64,000 bases of DNA, taken from positions 1 through 64,000 of the forward strand of contig BRYA01000245.1 in NCBI GenBank assembly GCA_030267965.1, in the 5' to 3' direction. The notes under the pieces were generated by a model, which had not been told where the DNA came from, did no database searches, and was given only the letters and a program-made list of their open reading frames with translations. Source of the stretch: Triparma columacea. Its lineage: Eukaryota; Sar; Bolidophyceae; Parmales; Triparmaceae. Shown piece after piece: positions 45,263 through 57,676 of the stretch. Each line of letters opens with the position of its first letter. Position 1 is the stretch's first letter. The position numbers and the translations under genes were made by a program.

Positions 45263-48200
45263 ATGTCAAAGTCCCTCAACACCTCTGGTTCGTCCAACCG
45301 TTTCAGATTCAAGTCCACAGCCAAGCTAGGCAAAGACGTGAAGCTAGACGTCCACGGGAAAACTGACGGATTGAGGGGTGTCAAAACTTACAGGAACAAG
45401 GAGAAGAAGGAAAAGGGGGTCAACCAAATCGATACCAAGCAGCAGGTGAGGCCGGGAAGGACACGAGGGGGGAAAAGAAACCTTGGAAACTTGCAAAAAC
45501 CCTGCCATTATCCTAACCACCTTTCCCTCCCTTCTTCTCTCCTTCCCCTCCCTCAGTATGCTCCCCAATCCCCCATCACCCCCGCCTCCACCTCCATCCA
45601 TTCTACCTCTAATTTCCATCTCCATTCCCTTCATCTCGGTACCTTAAATCCCGTCACTCACTTCCAGTACGTGTCAAGATCGTGCGCAAACCTAGGTCAG
45701 ACGTTACCTATGTGCATGCACAATAAAGACAAGATATTAAACGTACTTATGAAAGGACTCGGGCCTACAAATGGTACTAAGGACGTACCTTCAACACTAA
45801 CTTCTACGTCCGTAAACCGAAACTACGTTTCTAATGAGAACACGACAACCGGAGATGCGAGACTAACAACGAGCCCATCGTACTTATGGAGGTCGTCAAA
45901 CATATCTTTACTAAAGTCCTACATAACCACCATTAAACACACCCCCGACACCCTTACTACAACAGACGTTGTAATGATAGTTAAATTGATTACACACGAA
46001 ATAGTAAACAACAAAACAAAAACTGGGAAACTTGAAGATTCAGGAGAGAGGGAGGAAGACCTTGTATACATGAGGTTACTTATGGAGTGTCTCGGTGTAC
46101 TCATGAAAGTAAAAAGTGGGGTTTTTAGGGAGTATAAACATAAGTTAATTCGAGGTATATACGGTGAGCTATTAAGTGATAGTAGGGAAAGAGTTAGACG
46201 ACTAGTTGGCTCGGTTATAGGTGGTTGGTTTACAACACATCAAGACTTCCCTAAACACTGGGGTCGTGTCATTACTATGCTTGAAGAAGGGGAAGGTAAA
46301 AAAGGAAGTGCGGAAATCGAGGATGGTTTTGGGTGGGTTGTTAAAGGCGCGATTAAAGGTGGAACGAAGGGAGGGTGGCATAGTGGGGGGTTGAGGAAAG
46401 TTGGGGAGATCGTTAAGGAAGGGATTAAAAGAGGTTTTAACACGGAGGGGGTGGGGGGGAGGGCGGTTGAAAGAATGTTACTTGAAGGAGGGAGAATGGG
46501 GTATGGAGGAGGGGAGGATATATGGGTTGTTACTGTACTAGGACAAGTTATTGATATGGAAGGGAGGGAGGGAACGGGGGTTAAGGAGAGAGCTATCAGG
46601 AGAATGATGGGGTACAGACCGAGCAGGACGGTGCCGATTATGGAGAGAAGATTAGGGGAGGATAAAGTTAGAGATGGGATCGAAGGGATGAGGGTAGGGG
46701 ACGATAAAATTAAGGCGGCGTTGACGTGGATTAGACACGCAACAGGGGGGGAGGTGGGGTGGGCGGTTGATATTGTTAAGGGGGGAGGGGACCTTGTTGA
46801 CCTCGTTGAGGGGTTGGGGGGGAGGGGAGGGGGGGGAAAGTTGGATGAGGTTAGAGTGGAAGTCGGGAAGGAGATACTTAAAAGGGGGGGAGTCGGTAAA
46901 GTCGTGGAGGCGTATGTTAGGGGGGTTACGGAGGAGGGGGGGGAAGGGGAGGGGGAGGAATTATGGGAGACTGTGGGGGGGAGGAAGGGGAAGATTAAGA
47001 AGGAGGAGGGGGGGGGAGACGTTTGGGAGAGGACGGGAGCGATTAGACTTATGATGTGGATGGATAAGGTTGACGATAAGAGGTGAGACGAAGAGGGAAA
47101 AACGAACTCGTTTTGGTTTGAGAGGTGCTAGGAGATTAACACTAACTTCCCCACCCCCCCCCCTCCCCTCCACCCCCTACCCCCCCCTACCCCCCCCTCC
47201 CCAGGCTGAAGAAACTTATCGGGGCTAAGAATGAGGATAGAAGAGTCAAGGCTGAGGCTTTGAAGGTCCTCAATGAAAGGACCTCAGAGAAGCTAGGTGA
47301 TGGGGCTGTCTCTCAGCTACTTTCTGACAATGGTGATTTCGCGCCCATCGTCGAGGGGGTTAAGAAGCAAATTCAGGTCAAGGGCGCTGAGGGGCTGGAC
47401 GTCGACAGGCTAGGCAAGCTCGTGGAGACGGGGATGGAGACAAGGGATAGGAGACTAAGGTGGGCGGTCGTAGGACTCCTAGCGGCGGCGGAGGGGGGGA
47501 TATGGGAAGTCATGGGGAAGGCGGTAGAGGTGAGAAAACAAAGGGGGAAGGAGGGCCAGGAGCGTCTTCGTCACGTAGAAGACGGCTGGGGTGGGGCGAC
47601 CGCACCTTTATAGGGCGAGGGCTAACGCATACCCAACCCCCACCACACCCCACCCCACCCCACCCCACCCCAGGTTGAGAAGTCTATCGATATCAGCAAC
47701 TTCCGCGTCCTGACCTCGGCCATAACGACCGTTACCGTGGAGGTGAAGAAGGGTAAATTGACCGGATGGAGGGCCAGGGCTTTGGTGGGGTGGCTCGTCG
47801 GGTGCCTCAGGGTAAAGTTCAAGGAGGCCTGGGAGCCGGCGGTCAAGGGTATCAGGGCCTGCTTAGAGGGAATGAGAGAGGAATGCTGGGAGGGTGTTTG
47901 GCGGGTTCTGGTGGAGGAGGGGAGCGATGACCTGGAGGAGGAGGTGGTGGAGGAGGAGGAGATGGAGGAGGACATGGGAACGGGGGAGGAGAGGATCCTC
48001 AAGGAATTCAAGGACGACGTGGGGGGGGCGCTCGAAGCGAATGCGACGACGGACCTTGAGACGGTTCGAGAATACGCCTTCAAGGGCATCTGGGGGGAGA
48101 CGGCTGTGAAAATGACAGCAGTCGTGGTGCCGCAGTTCTTGGAGTGGATGAAGGAGGTCTATTGGGCGTGGAACGATAAGGACCCGGATAGGTAAGGGAG

Positions 48201-51200
48201 GAACGAAGCGCCGAGCAAAGCCAACCGGGCGAAGAAGAGTTGCCGTATTGGTGGAGATGGAAAGTCTCTTGCGGACATAGCTCTCTCTCCTGAAGCTAAC
48301 TCCTTCAAACTTCCTCCCGCAGGTTCGAAATCAATATGCACACGCCTTCCAACTCTTCCCCCTCAAAGCTTTTGAGCTCGAAGGTCATAAAGACCAACCT
48401 GCTTAATTGGCTGAAACTCTTCTCCTCGACATCGGGCCTCCAGCAAATGACCCAGAATGACCTGCTGCTACGGATCTTCCGCGCCCTGCTAACGTGCCCC
48501 GACACCGAGGTCTCCTCCCTCGCTCTCTCGTGCATTGGAAAGTACAGGATCAAGGGTCTGAAGGAGTACGTCGACGACATGGAGGACATGGTGGAGGGGG
48601 GAGGGGGAGGGTTCAGGGAGGCGCTGACCAAGGTGAGGACGGCGAGCGAGATGCGAGTCCAATATCTATTCGATTCGAGGTTGTTGTAGTGCCCCCCAAA
48701 CCATCCAGCACCTCCGTAACTAAACCCTCCTTCGCTCCTCGCCTCGCCCAGTTTGACCTCTCGGTAGTGCCAGAAGAACACCGCCCCATCCTCCTCCCTT
48801 ACCTCACTCGCCTCCTTTACGGCAAGTTTCACTCCAAGTCCGGGACCAGCAAGAAGAGCAAGGAAACCCCTAAAGCCCGAAGGGAAGCCATTCTAGGCTT
48901 CTTCAGCGGGTTCAAGGAAGAGGAGCTTGACACCCTTATGTACCTTGCCATTAGGGGGTTCGCGACGGAACCGTGGAGCGAGGATGGAGGTTGCGAGGTT
49001 AAGGACGTGCTCAAGGTCGTCATGAAGGGAGTAGAGGGAGGGAAGCTTACAGACGTCGACCCGGCTAAGCAGCTCGGATACTTGAACCTCCTTAGATCCA
49101 TCGTCGGGAAACTAGGCTTCAAGGTTAAGGGATACGTGCCTGTGATGGTAGAGATTTGCGTTGGGTTCTTGAGGTTTGCAGAGGGCGCGAGCGTGGGAGG
49201 GGAAGCTGAGGTGGAGGTGGAAGTGGATGTGGATGTGGAGGAGGAAGAAGAGGAGGAGCAAGAGGAGCAAGAGGAGCAAGTGACGCACACCAAAAACCAC
49301 CTCTCGTCCGTACGAACGCTCACACTCAGACGAATGTCGGAGATTTTCGCCCTTTACAACAAGCACATCGACTTCCTGCCATACCAAGCAGCTCTCTTCT
49401 CGGCGTTGGAGGGTTACCTGGCAAGGTGAGCTCGCAGTAAGTCGCGGTAAAAAGCTTGTCGACCCCCATCTCACCCTCCCCCCTTCCTCAGACTGCCTTC
49501 CTCTATCATTTCATCCGATAACGTCAAGTCACCGGCCCTTTTGGGACTGCTTGAGACCCTCTCATCGAACGAGCCTCTGTTTGGTTTGCTAGGAGGAGGG
49601 GGAGGGAAAATCATTAGCACAATGATCACATGCATATCTCCGGCGTCGTCCACCGACTCCCTCAATTCGCTGCTGAGGTCTCTAGAGAGCCTTTTGAAAA
49701 CTGATGAGGGCGCAGCACTGGTGGAGGGGGAGGTCGTTAGGTTGGTGGGAAACTTCTCAGAATTGCTGGAATCGACCACGGCCTCAACGGGGAAGCTTTC
49801 TTCGAGACAGCTCTCCATCCTCTTTTTGATATGCGAACGCATCGTGACCCCCGAGTCCGACTTCCCGGCCTCAACCGTCAGCACCATCACGCAACTGCTG
49901 ATCCCCTTTCTCGACCCCTCTAAAGCCTTCAGCGCCAGGGGAGACGACCTCAAGCTCAATATCTTGGGCATCGTCAACAGGCTCATCCCTAAGCTCACCG
50001 AGGACGACGCCAACAAGAACGTCCACATGCTCGCCAAGCTGCTAGGGCCCATCAAGGCCAAGAGAGGCATCACCTCGGTGCTCATTAGGAAGGCGGTTGT
50101 AGAGTCGATTGGCGGGCTGGCTGAGGTGCTGGGTTCTCAATATAGGAAGATGGCGGAGTGTCTGGCAGACCTCAATGCCATGAGTGATAAGCACGTCGAG
50201 GAATACGATTTCAACCGCTTGTTGCCGGCGTTAAACAAATTGGGAGCAAGGGAGGGATGGGAGGAATTCGGCGGGGAGGGAAAGGTCATTTTACCTTTGT
50301 CGTTTACGCTCCTTCACTATGTTTACGACCTCGATGGCGTCTTAAGCCGCGGAGCCTTCAAGGGTTTGAAGGCACTCGTAGACTTTTTGTCCACCTCGCC
50401 TGAGCTACTTCGCATTCTGGAGACGTCCGTCATGCCCGCGGTGAAATTTGGCTTGACCTCGCACACGGATGCACCCAGAAAACTGTTCATACAGTTCGTC
50501 AGGCACTGCGCCATCATTTTCGGCTCGGGGGGATCTTCTCCCAATGAGTCGCCTCACCTGTTCGGGGACTTAGCTTCGCTCGCCAGTGACAATGAGGAGG
50601 TGGACTTCTTCCGCAACGTCACGCACGTGCAACAGCACCGCCGCGTCAGGGGGTTTGCCAAGTTGAGGAAAATGCTCGATAGTGGGGAGGCGGAGTTTTC
50701 ACAGCAGTCACTTCAGGTGAGAAGCAAATGAAGACTGAGAGGAGCAAAGCAACGACACGAGGATATTTTGCGCTAACATTCTTGACTCGTCACTTCGTTC
50801 TTTGCCCAGGGTTTTCTCCTGCCTCTTGCGAACCATCCCATTTTTGAGGCCAGCAAGAACACCGACGAGGCGTTCGCGCTCGAAGGAGTTGCGATGGTGG
50901 GGGCTGTCGCTAGGCTCTTGAGATACGGTGCGTGGATTGGACTGGTTAACTTGTACTTGGTGCAGATACCGAAGCACCCCGAGAATGAAAGATATCTTAT
51001 ATCGGCCCTCTGTTCAATCCTCGGAGCCTTCCACGAAGACCTCACGGGTGAGGGAAGCAGCGTTGAAGGGGTGAAACGCGGCCTTGAAAAACTTATCCCA
51101 AAGGTCGAGAGGTTACTGCACAAAGAGACAACGAAAGCTGGCTCAAAAGTGAAAACCCTGCGCTCTTCCGTCGTGCTCGCGCTCCTTACCCTATTTCAGA

Positions 51201-54131
51201 AAGCATCGTTGATGGAGGCAAAGTTTTCCGGCCTTGTGCTCGTCGTGTGCAAATCGTTAAGATCGAAAGAGTCCGATAGCCGCGATGTCGCTCGCTCGGT
51301 TCTCGCCAAAATTGTTTTAGCCGTCGGAGTCGGCGTCGGCCTGGGAGAGGTCGTGCACCAGCTAGCCGTGAGTCTCGGTGAAGGTTACCAACTTCACATA
51401 CGCGCAGCGGCGCTGCATTCAATTCTGCTCGCCTTGTCGAAACACAGTGAAGTGGTCGCGAGAATTCATGACAACGGGGACCTAGACGAGTGCGTCCCCG
51501 CGATCATGGATCTGGTTCAGCAGGACGTATTCGGTTTAGCAGCTGAGATGAAGGAGGTGAAGGACGCAGAGAAGAGAGTGATAAAAGAAGCTATAGGTGT
51601 CAAAAGTTATGACACGCTTGAGATTCTTGCGTCAATGATAAGGTTCCGCCCCAGCGAAACGACTAGCGAAACGACTTTGTCCGCCGTTCACGCCGTAGTC
51701 ACCCCTTTCGTTGAGAGATTGAAATCCGAGGGGGACGCAAGCAAGCTCGGCGTGACGATCAAGAAGTGCAGGGCTTGCCTTGATCGGGTCGTAATAGGGT
51801 TCGGAAAGAATACAGATGCGAGTGGACCAGAGGTCCTCAAATTTGTTTGGGCGACGATTGCCGTTTTCTTGGGGGGTGGAGGGAAGAGGAAGCGGGAGGA
51901 CGTGGAAGATGAGGACGAGGACGGGGACCTTGAATCATCCGACGAAGAGGACGAGGAGGGTGAGAAGGAGGGCATCAAAATAACGTCCAAGTCGGGGAAG
52001 ATGAAGGCGGCGAGGAAGGAAAAGAAGGGAGAGGGGAAGAAATCGGGTGTACAGACTTGGCAACCTTCCCTTCAGGAGGTACACAACAGCAAATCAGCGT
52101 TGGCGATGAAACGCGACCAGTCTAGAGCGCAGCATAAAGTGCGGGACGGCGTTAACGCTCCCAAAATGACCGGAGCAAATCGGCATGGGGTTTCACAATT
52201 GGCCGCTACGCGCAACATTAATAATCCGGCTGTCGCTGCTGCCGTTGTTTTCGGATTGCGACTTCTGCACGCTTGCCTGAAGAAGTCGAAACTTGATTGG
52301 AACGACGCTACTATCAAAGCGATGGCCGATCCGTTCGTCGGCCTGCTGACTCGATGTGTGAGAAGGAGCACTAGCGATGAAATCGTCCTGCTCGCTATCA
52401 GGTCCCTTGGTTTTCTCCTACGCTGGGTAAGTCGTGAGAAGGATGACTCCGAAGTGCACCTTCACAACTCTAACCCAGTCTTATCCCAATACCCCACAGG
52501 ACTTACCAAGCATCACAGAAAATCGGAGAATTCTCGCGTCTTCTAGCCTCTTAATACTGACGAAGGCGGGCATCGGTGGATCTAAGGATGAGGTGACGCA
52601 AGGCATATTCAAAATAATGACGCTCTTGATGAAGGAGCATGACGGTGATGGGAATTCTACTCTCCTTTTGAAGGAGAAACAATGGAGGGCGCTCGTTGCG
52701 CTGCTGCACGGGATGGTTGCTGGTACTGCGCACCACGTAGCAACGTTCGCCCTAATCAATTCTATCCTCAAGAAGAAAGTAGTCATTTGTGTAGAGATCT
52801 ACGAGCTCATCGAGTCACTGCTCGACCTCACTGTCACTGCTTCGAAGGACCAAGTGCGGGTCGCGTCGCGAACGGCATTCTCTACATTCCTCCTTCACTT
52901 CCCGTTAGGTGAAAAAAAAGTGGACGAGCACCTCTCCAAGCTCATCAAGAATTGTGCTTACGAACACGATGATGGTCGCGACTCCGCGATTCAACTCGTC
53001 GCGCACCTCTGCCGCACTCTGCCTAAGGAGGTCGTGCTCGAAAAATTTGAGAAGATACTCCTTCCGCTCGCCCTGCAGCTTCAAAATGACACCTCCACAA
53101 CTTGCAAGGAGGGCCTTGCGTTGACGCTGACGAACTTGTTGGGGAGGGCAACGTCGGAGAAGATAGGGGAGACTTTTGGTTTACTCAAGACGTGGGTTGA
53201 TGGAGAGGTAACGAGGTGCCTCGGGTTACAGCTGCTCGGCATCCTTGCGGAGTCTAGGAGAGATTGGGTGGAAAGCGGCAGGAGTGCAGTCATCAGGGGG
53301 ATCTTCTTGGAAAACTTGAGGGCAGTAAATGAGGAGACCGATGATGGGAAGATCCGTTGGGCGGAAGACTGGCAACGCCCTTACTTTTCCTTGACGGGAC
53401 TGGGCAAGCTATCGAACGCGGGCGAGGTTAAAATTGATGATGTAGTTCTTCTCGCTTTGACGCATTACCACCCGTGGGTGAAGAAGGCGGCAGGGATGAT
53501 TGTTGCGGCGTCTCCTGTTGAACCGGGTCAGTGGTACTCGGTCGTCAAGGGCTTCACGTCGCACCTCGATTGTGACGTTAAGTTTGTTAACGATGACATC
53601 GTCGTGCAGGCGATCAAGGCCATTGTCAAGATCGCGCCGACACTCCAAGCAGGCGGAGACGAGGGTGCGAAAGTGCTTAAGTGGCTATTCGCAAGGCTGG
53701 GTGGTGCGGCGAAAAAGAGCGCCGGAGGAAACCGTATGAACGTGTTTAAGTGCTTCGCAGGTTTGATTAGTGTGATTGACGTGTCACCATTTGCCACACT
53801 GGTGCTAGCATCAGTCCACAGGGCTATCTCAGAAGCTGAGGCGACAGGTAATGCACCTGACGACGATGTCTCCTTCATGAAGGAAATCCTCGTGCTGCTG
53901 GAGAATTCTGTAGGAACAGAGATCTTCATGAGATTGTATAGCGATGTTCAATCGAAAGCGGCGGCGAAGCGAGAGGAGAGGAAGTCGCTAGTGGCGACCG
54001 AGAAGGTAGCAGATCCGGTGGCTGCTGCAAAGCGCAGAGAGGCAAAGAAGGAGAAGGAGGAGGGGCGCAAGCGCCGACGTATGGATGAGAAGAAGCGGGG
54101 TGGATTCAAGTCGAAGAAGAAGAGGATGTAA
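45263..54131 (+). CDS. UTP20: UTP20, U3 snoRNP / SSU-processome scaffold protein
   Basis: Nine exons: 45263-45445, 45557-47082, 47205-47529, 47674-48191, 48323-48632, 48752-49425, 49492-50716, 50810-52426 and 52500-54131, all phases matching, 8,010 nt, 2,669 residues (human UTP20 is about 2,785). The N-terminus NRFRFKSTAKLGKDVKLDV fits the family start. Diagnostic regions are LLPYLTRLLYGKFHSKSG followed by ARREAILGFFSGF, DFFRNVTHVQQHRRVRGFA, and the C-terminus FMRLYSDVQSKAAAKREERK with a Lys/Arg-rich tail rich in nuclear localisation signals. The rest is HEAT-like helical repeat. It acts in the nucleolus in early 18S rRNA processing and small subunit assembly. An acidic segment (about 51895-51965) interrupts the repeats. 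The first 1.8 kb use very different codons from the rest. It ends 61 bases from the convergent fucosyltransferase fusion gene. Confidence 0.92.
47637..47673 (+). repeat. (CCCCA)n pentamer repeat forming an intron pyrimidine tract
   Basis: Six or so CCCCA units end in the acceptor CCAG of the UTP20 intron 47530-47673. The neighbouring intron 47083-47204 ends in a comparable CCCCCCCTAC repeat. The complementary strand is G-rich enough for G-quadruplex formation. Confidence 0.9.
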
Positions 54132-54192
54132 TTTTTTGTATTGTATGTACAACAAAACACCCGCTACGACATTATGCGCACAAACGTGTGTG

Positions 54193-57100
54193 CTATGCTC
54201 CCCCCTCGTACCCCTCCACATTCTCTGCCATCCTATAATACCTTTCATAAAACTCCTCTCCCCCGTCCTCCCCTCCGAAGTCGCTTTGCTCGCGCTTCCT
54301 CACGATGATGACATTTTGTCCAAACTCAACACTCTCGACCTCCCTCACAACATCGTCTTCCAGCCCCGCCACCCCCCACACTCCCTTGGCCGTGAAGAAC
54401 TCCCTATTCACGCTGTCCGCCAGCCCCTTGAACACCTCCACTACATTTTCCCCCCCCCTCTCTCCAACCCCACCCCCTCCAAACTCGTACCCATACAAAT
54501 TCCCCCTCGTCCAGTAGCTCGTCTCAATGTCCTCTATCACATAAATCCCCCCACCCCTCAGCACCTCCCCGAACAACAAATTGAACGCCAACAGCTGGGA
54601 CCTCGGGGTATGGGCGCCGTCGTCAACAATGAGATCAACTCCCCCTACCTCTCCTACCACCCCCCCCATCTTCCTCAAGAACTCATCGTCCATCGTGTCC
54701 CCGCTAAAAACATAAATGCCATCCCCCAGCTTACACGGCTGACAGTGCGTGTGCAGTGTTATGTCCACGCCGTATATTTCTGCTGCCGGAAAGTAGCCGC
54801 ACCACATATTCATCGACGATCCCCTGGCGAGCCCAATCTCTAGCATTTTAATTGGCTTTTCTCTCAGCCCCCCAAGGTGGCGTTCGTAGAATCGATGGTA
54901 TCCATGATGGACGACCTTATCCGTCCCCACTTCCCCCCCCAGCTTCTTCATGCTCGGGTACAGCCTCTGCACAACCTTTGCGTGCACATCGAAAACGTCG
55001 TTCGCCCCAACCTCGCCAATAGTCTCCATGTACGACCTCGTAATCTTCATGGCATCGCCATCGACCAACCTAGATCCGCAATACTTTCTATCCCTCTTCT
55101 CCTTCTCCGCAACAATCGCGGACGCCTCCCTCTTCTCCTCGATAACTCCACGCAGCACCACTTTGCAGTCCTCCACGCCGCCTCCCCCCTCGAACATTTC
55201 CTCGCAAAATGTGCTCACCACTGACGCTTCCTCCTCGCTTTCGAACAAAACAAACGTCTTCGTCGTCCCCGTAAACTTGTTCGTCACATCAGTCCTTACA
55301 AGTGGGTACGGGTTCTCCATCATCGTATGAGGAACCTCATGCGATGAGCGCATATGAATTGGTGGCTTTTCCCTCACAGAATGCAAAAAAAGAAAATCCT
55401 GAAAGCCCTCCTCACCCAGCCCCCCGTCCTCCCTTGCTACCCTTGTCGCATCGTGCGGGTCTATCAGCAGCCCCCGATCTGTCCTTTTCTCAAATGTCTC
55501 CGCTTCGATATTGTACAAGTAAGAGTTCTCGACCTGCTTGGAGACTTCCATGGCAAACGAGGAGAAGCTGTTCGGATGGTGATATGGGATATGGGTGTTA
55601 GTTCTGGTACTACCAATATATTGGTTCGCTTCGCGCCCGTCGCTGCACAGTTCCTATCTTTTTTAATGTCCCTCAATATAAATTAGAGAAGTTGAATTCA
55701 GTACAGGGTGTTAAGGCCCGTTCACTATTAGCATGAATTGGCGATCATCGAGACAAGAAATATAGATAAATAGAGCTTTGCATTACTGAGTATATTCCAA
55801 TCCTGCCCCCCGTACTCACCTGTTCCCAACAAAAATGTTTGCCCTCGTGCAAATCTCAAAGTCCAGGGCTGCGTTGACGATATGCGGAAGATCCCTCCCC
55901 ACATCCCCTTTCCTCCAGATTTTCATAGAATGCTTGGCTTCTAGCGCATACAGCGGGCCCAGAACTGATTCGTCCACATTACCAACGGCAATGTAGATGT
56001 TTTGCAAGTTCCTGCCTCCCTCCCCCCCAAGGAAGACGTCAAGTTTCTTCGCCACCTCCTCCACCCCCCACCACATTCTCACCGCCCCTCCAAAATGAGC
56101 CCTCTCTTGCCCCTCGCAGTGCACCTTCCAGTCGTCTTCAATCCTCAGGTGGAGGGCAAGGTATCCCCCCCCCGCGCTCTCAAACCCATCCACAACGGTG
56201 TCCGCCACCGCCCTGATTTCGGGGGCCGCTCGAAGGGCATTCCGAATTTCCCGGGCTATTTCTGGGAGGTACATCATGTTGACGGGAAATTGGGCTAATT
56301 CTTCGACAGGGCGATCGAGCATGACGTATTTCTCCTCTCCCAGACCTTCCAAAAGTCTGGCGTAAAAACCCAAACTTTCCATAGATCCGTGGTGCAGTAT
56401 TTTAACCTTGGACTCTTCGTAGTCTTCGAAATTTTCCAGGGTGGGAAATGAGGCGAAGCAAACGTAACCTTCGAGGGCATCAACGAGGTGGTCGGCGTCG
56501 AAGACTCTGTTGAAGGTAAGAATTTCATTCGTAGTCTGCATGAGATCGCCAAAAAGGTGTGGCAGAACGAGCGTGCGTCCAACGCGATTGGCGATGGCTA
56601 TTGCAGACATGATGTCATTCTTCTGGTTGTTCAAGCCGTGGATGGGAGTTCTATAGAGCAGGTACGACGAAGGGCAGGAGTCCTGAGACGAGGGGCAAAG
56701 CGCGAACAGGGGAGAGAGGGGGGGGCGACGACGTTAATAAAGTATATGCAACGGTCGTCGCACCATTCTAAGCAATGATGCCACCCTTCCCGAGACTCGC
56801 TGCATTCGCCTCTTCTCTCGCCGCTCCCCGCACCTGTATTCTCGACAATCTAGTGTCCACCCCCTCCTCTGGTGCCGCCATCCCCATCCTTTCCGCCGCA
56901 ACCCGGGATGCTGCTGCCTCCAAATGCATTACGTTGACGCCGCTGTAGACGATATTGCGCACCCAGAGATGTCTGGGGTAGAGCGAGTACCACGAGTTCG
57001 TTGAGAGCGACAAAGATGGGAGGATGGTCACGAGTTCTCCTATCGTAAAATAAGACGTTGCCAAGTTTGTAAAAGGCGAGCCGTCTGCGTCCGAGATGAT

Positions 57101-57613
57101 AATTACCGAGATTGTGTGCGACCCAGGATGAAGGGAGTCCATATTTAGCACTAAAGAGGACGAGAACGACGCAGGTTTGTTGTTGTCGAATTGGTACACA
57201 ATCGATGAATTGCCCCAATATCCCCCCAGCTTCAATCGAATGGCGGTATCGGTTTCGTATGTTGAGCCATTCGCAGGCGACATTATATTCGTAAATTCGA
57301 GTTCTTTGTCCACCTCCTGATCCTCGCTCTCCCCCTCCCCATCCCGCTCCTTCTCGTGGATATATTTTTCTACATCCATACAATCCTTCTCTGTAAGACC
57401 ATTCACCGCGCAGTAGTGAGCTATGGCAAATTTGGGTTTCACAGCAACGTATCGAGGAAAAGGAGGGAAGGGGAGGGGGAGGTTGAGGGTCCGGGGTTGG
57501 GGGGTGGGGGTGCCTTGGGCATTTATCGAGCCTTCAGGGAACTGTGTGGCCACGAGGAGGAGGATAAATACCCATGCAGACCGCGCCCCGAGAGGGGCGA
57601 CCAAGAGGGTCAT
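54193..57613 (-). CDS. Secreted/Golgi fusion: Ig-like, O-fucosyltransferase-like and MycE-like sugar O-methyltransferase
   Basis: Three exons, 57613-56834, 56682-55820 and 55567-54193, phases 0 and 2, total 1,005 residues. The start ATG 57613 gives a signal sequence or anchor (RSAWVFILLLVATQF). Residues about 110-200 form an Ig-like beta domain (SPANGSTYETDTAIRLKL). Exon 2 carries a GDP-fucose O-fucosyltransferase-like domain: LNNQKNDIMSAIAIANRVGR, LALHLRIEDDW and, across the splice, IFVGN|SFSSFA. Exon 3 has a Rossmann methyltransferase like MycE: MLEIGLARGSSMNMW, YGVDITLHTHC, LIVDDGAHTPRSQ and VIEDIETSYW. MycE methylates a deoxysugar hydroxyl in a macrolide, so adding and then O-methylating fucose is a plausible combined activity. 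The donor of intron 1 (GTGCGG) is non-standard for this locus. Domain calls are good; the fusion rests on splice reading. Confidence 0.75.
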
Positions 57614-57676
57614 GGATTGGCTTGGATCAGAGCAATAACAGTTATGAGGCAAAATTGATTGACTGAACAAAATGAG
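57614..57676. promoter_or_regulatory. 63-bp divergent promoter
   Basis: Only 63 bases separate the ATG of the glycosyltransferase fusion (57613, minus) and the ATG of the DMT transporter (57677, plus). Both 5' untranslated regions must be very short or overlap the neighbour's coding region. ATTGATTGACTGA is the only noticeable element. Confidence 0.5.

Noticed and set aside
54085..54843. Plus-strand open frame of 252 codons after UTP20
   Set aside because: It is antisense to the methyltransferase exon, which carries clear family motifs.
55816..56634. O-fucosyltransferase and methyltransferase as separate genes
   Set aside because: The fucosyltransferase frame ends in a donor at FVGN, and the next exon begins with SFSSFA, the expected continuation, in the correct phase.
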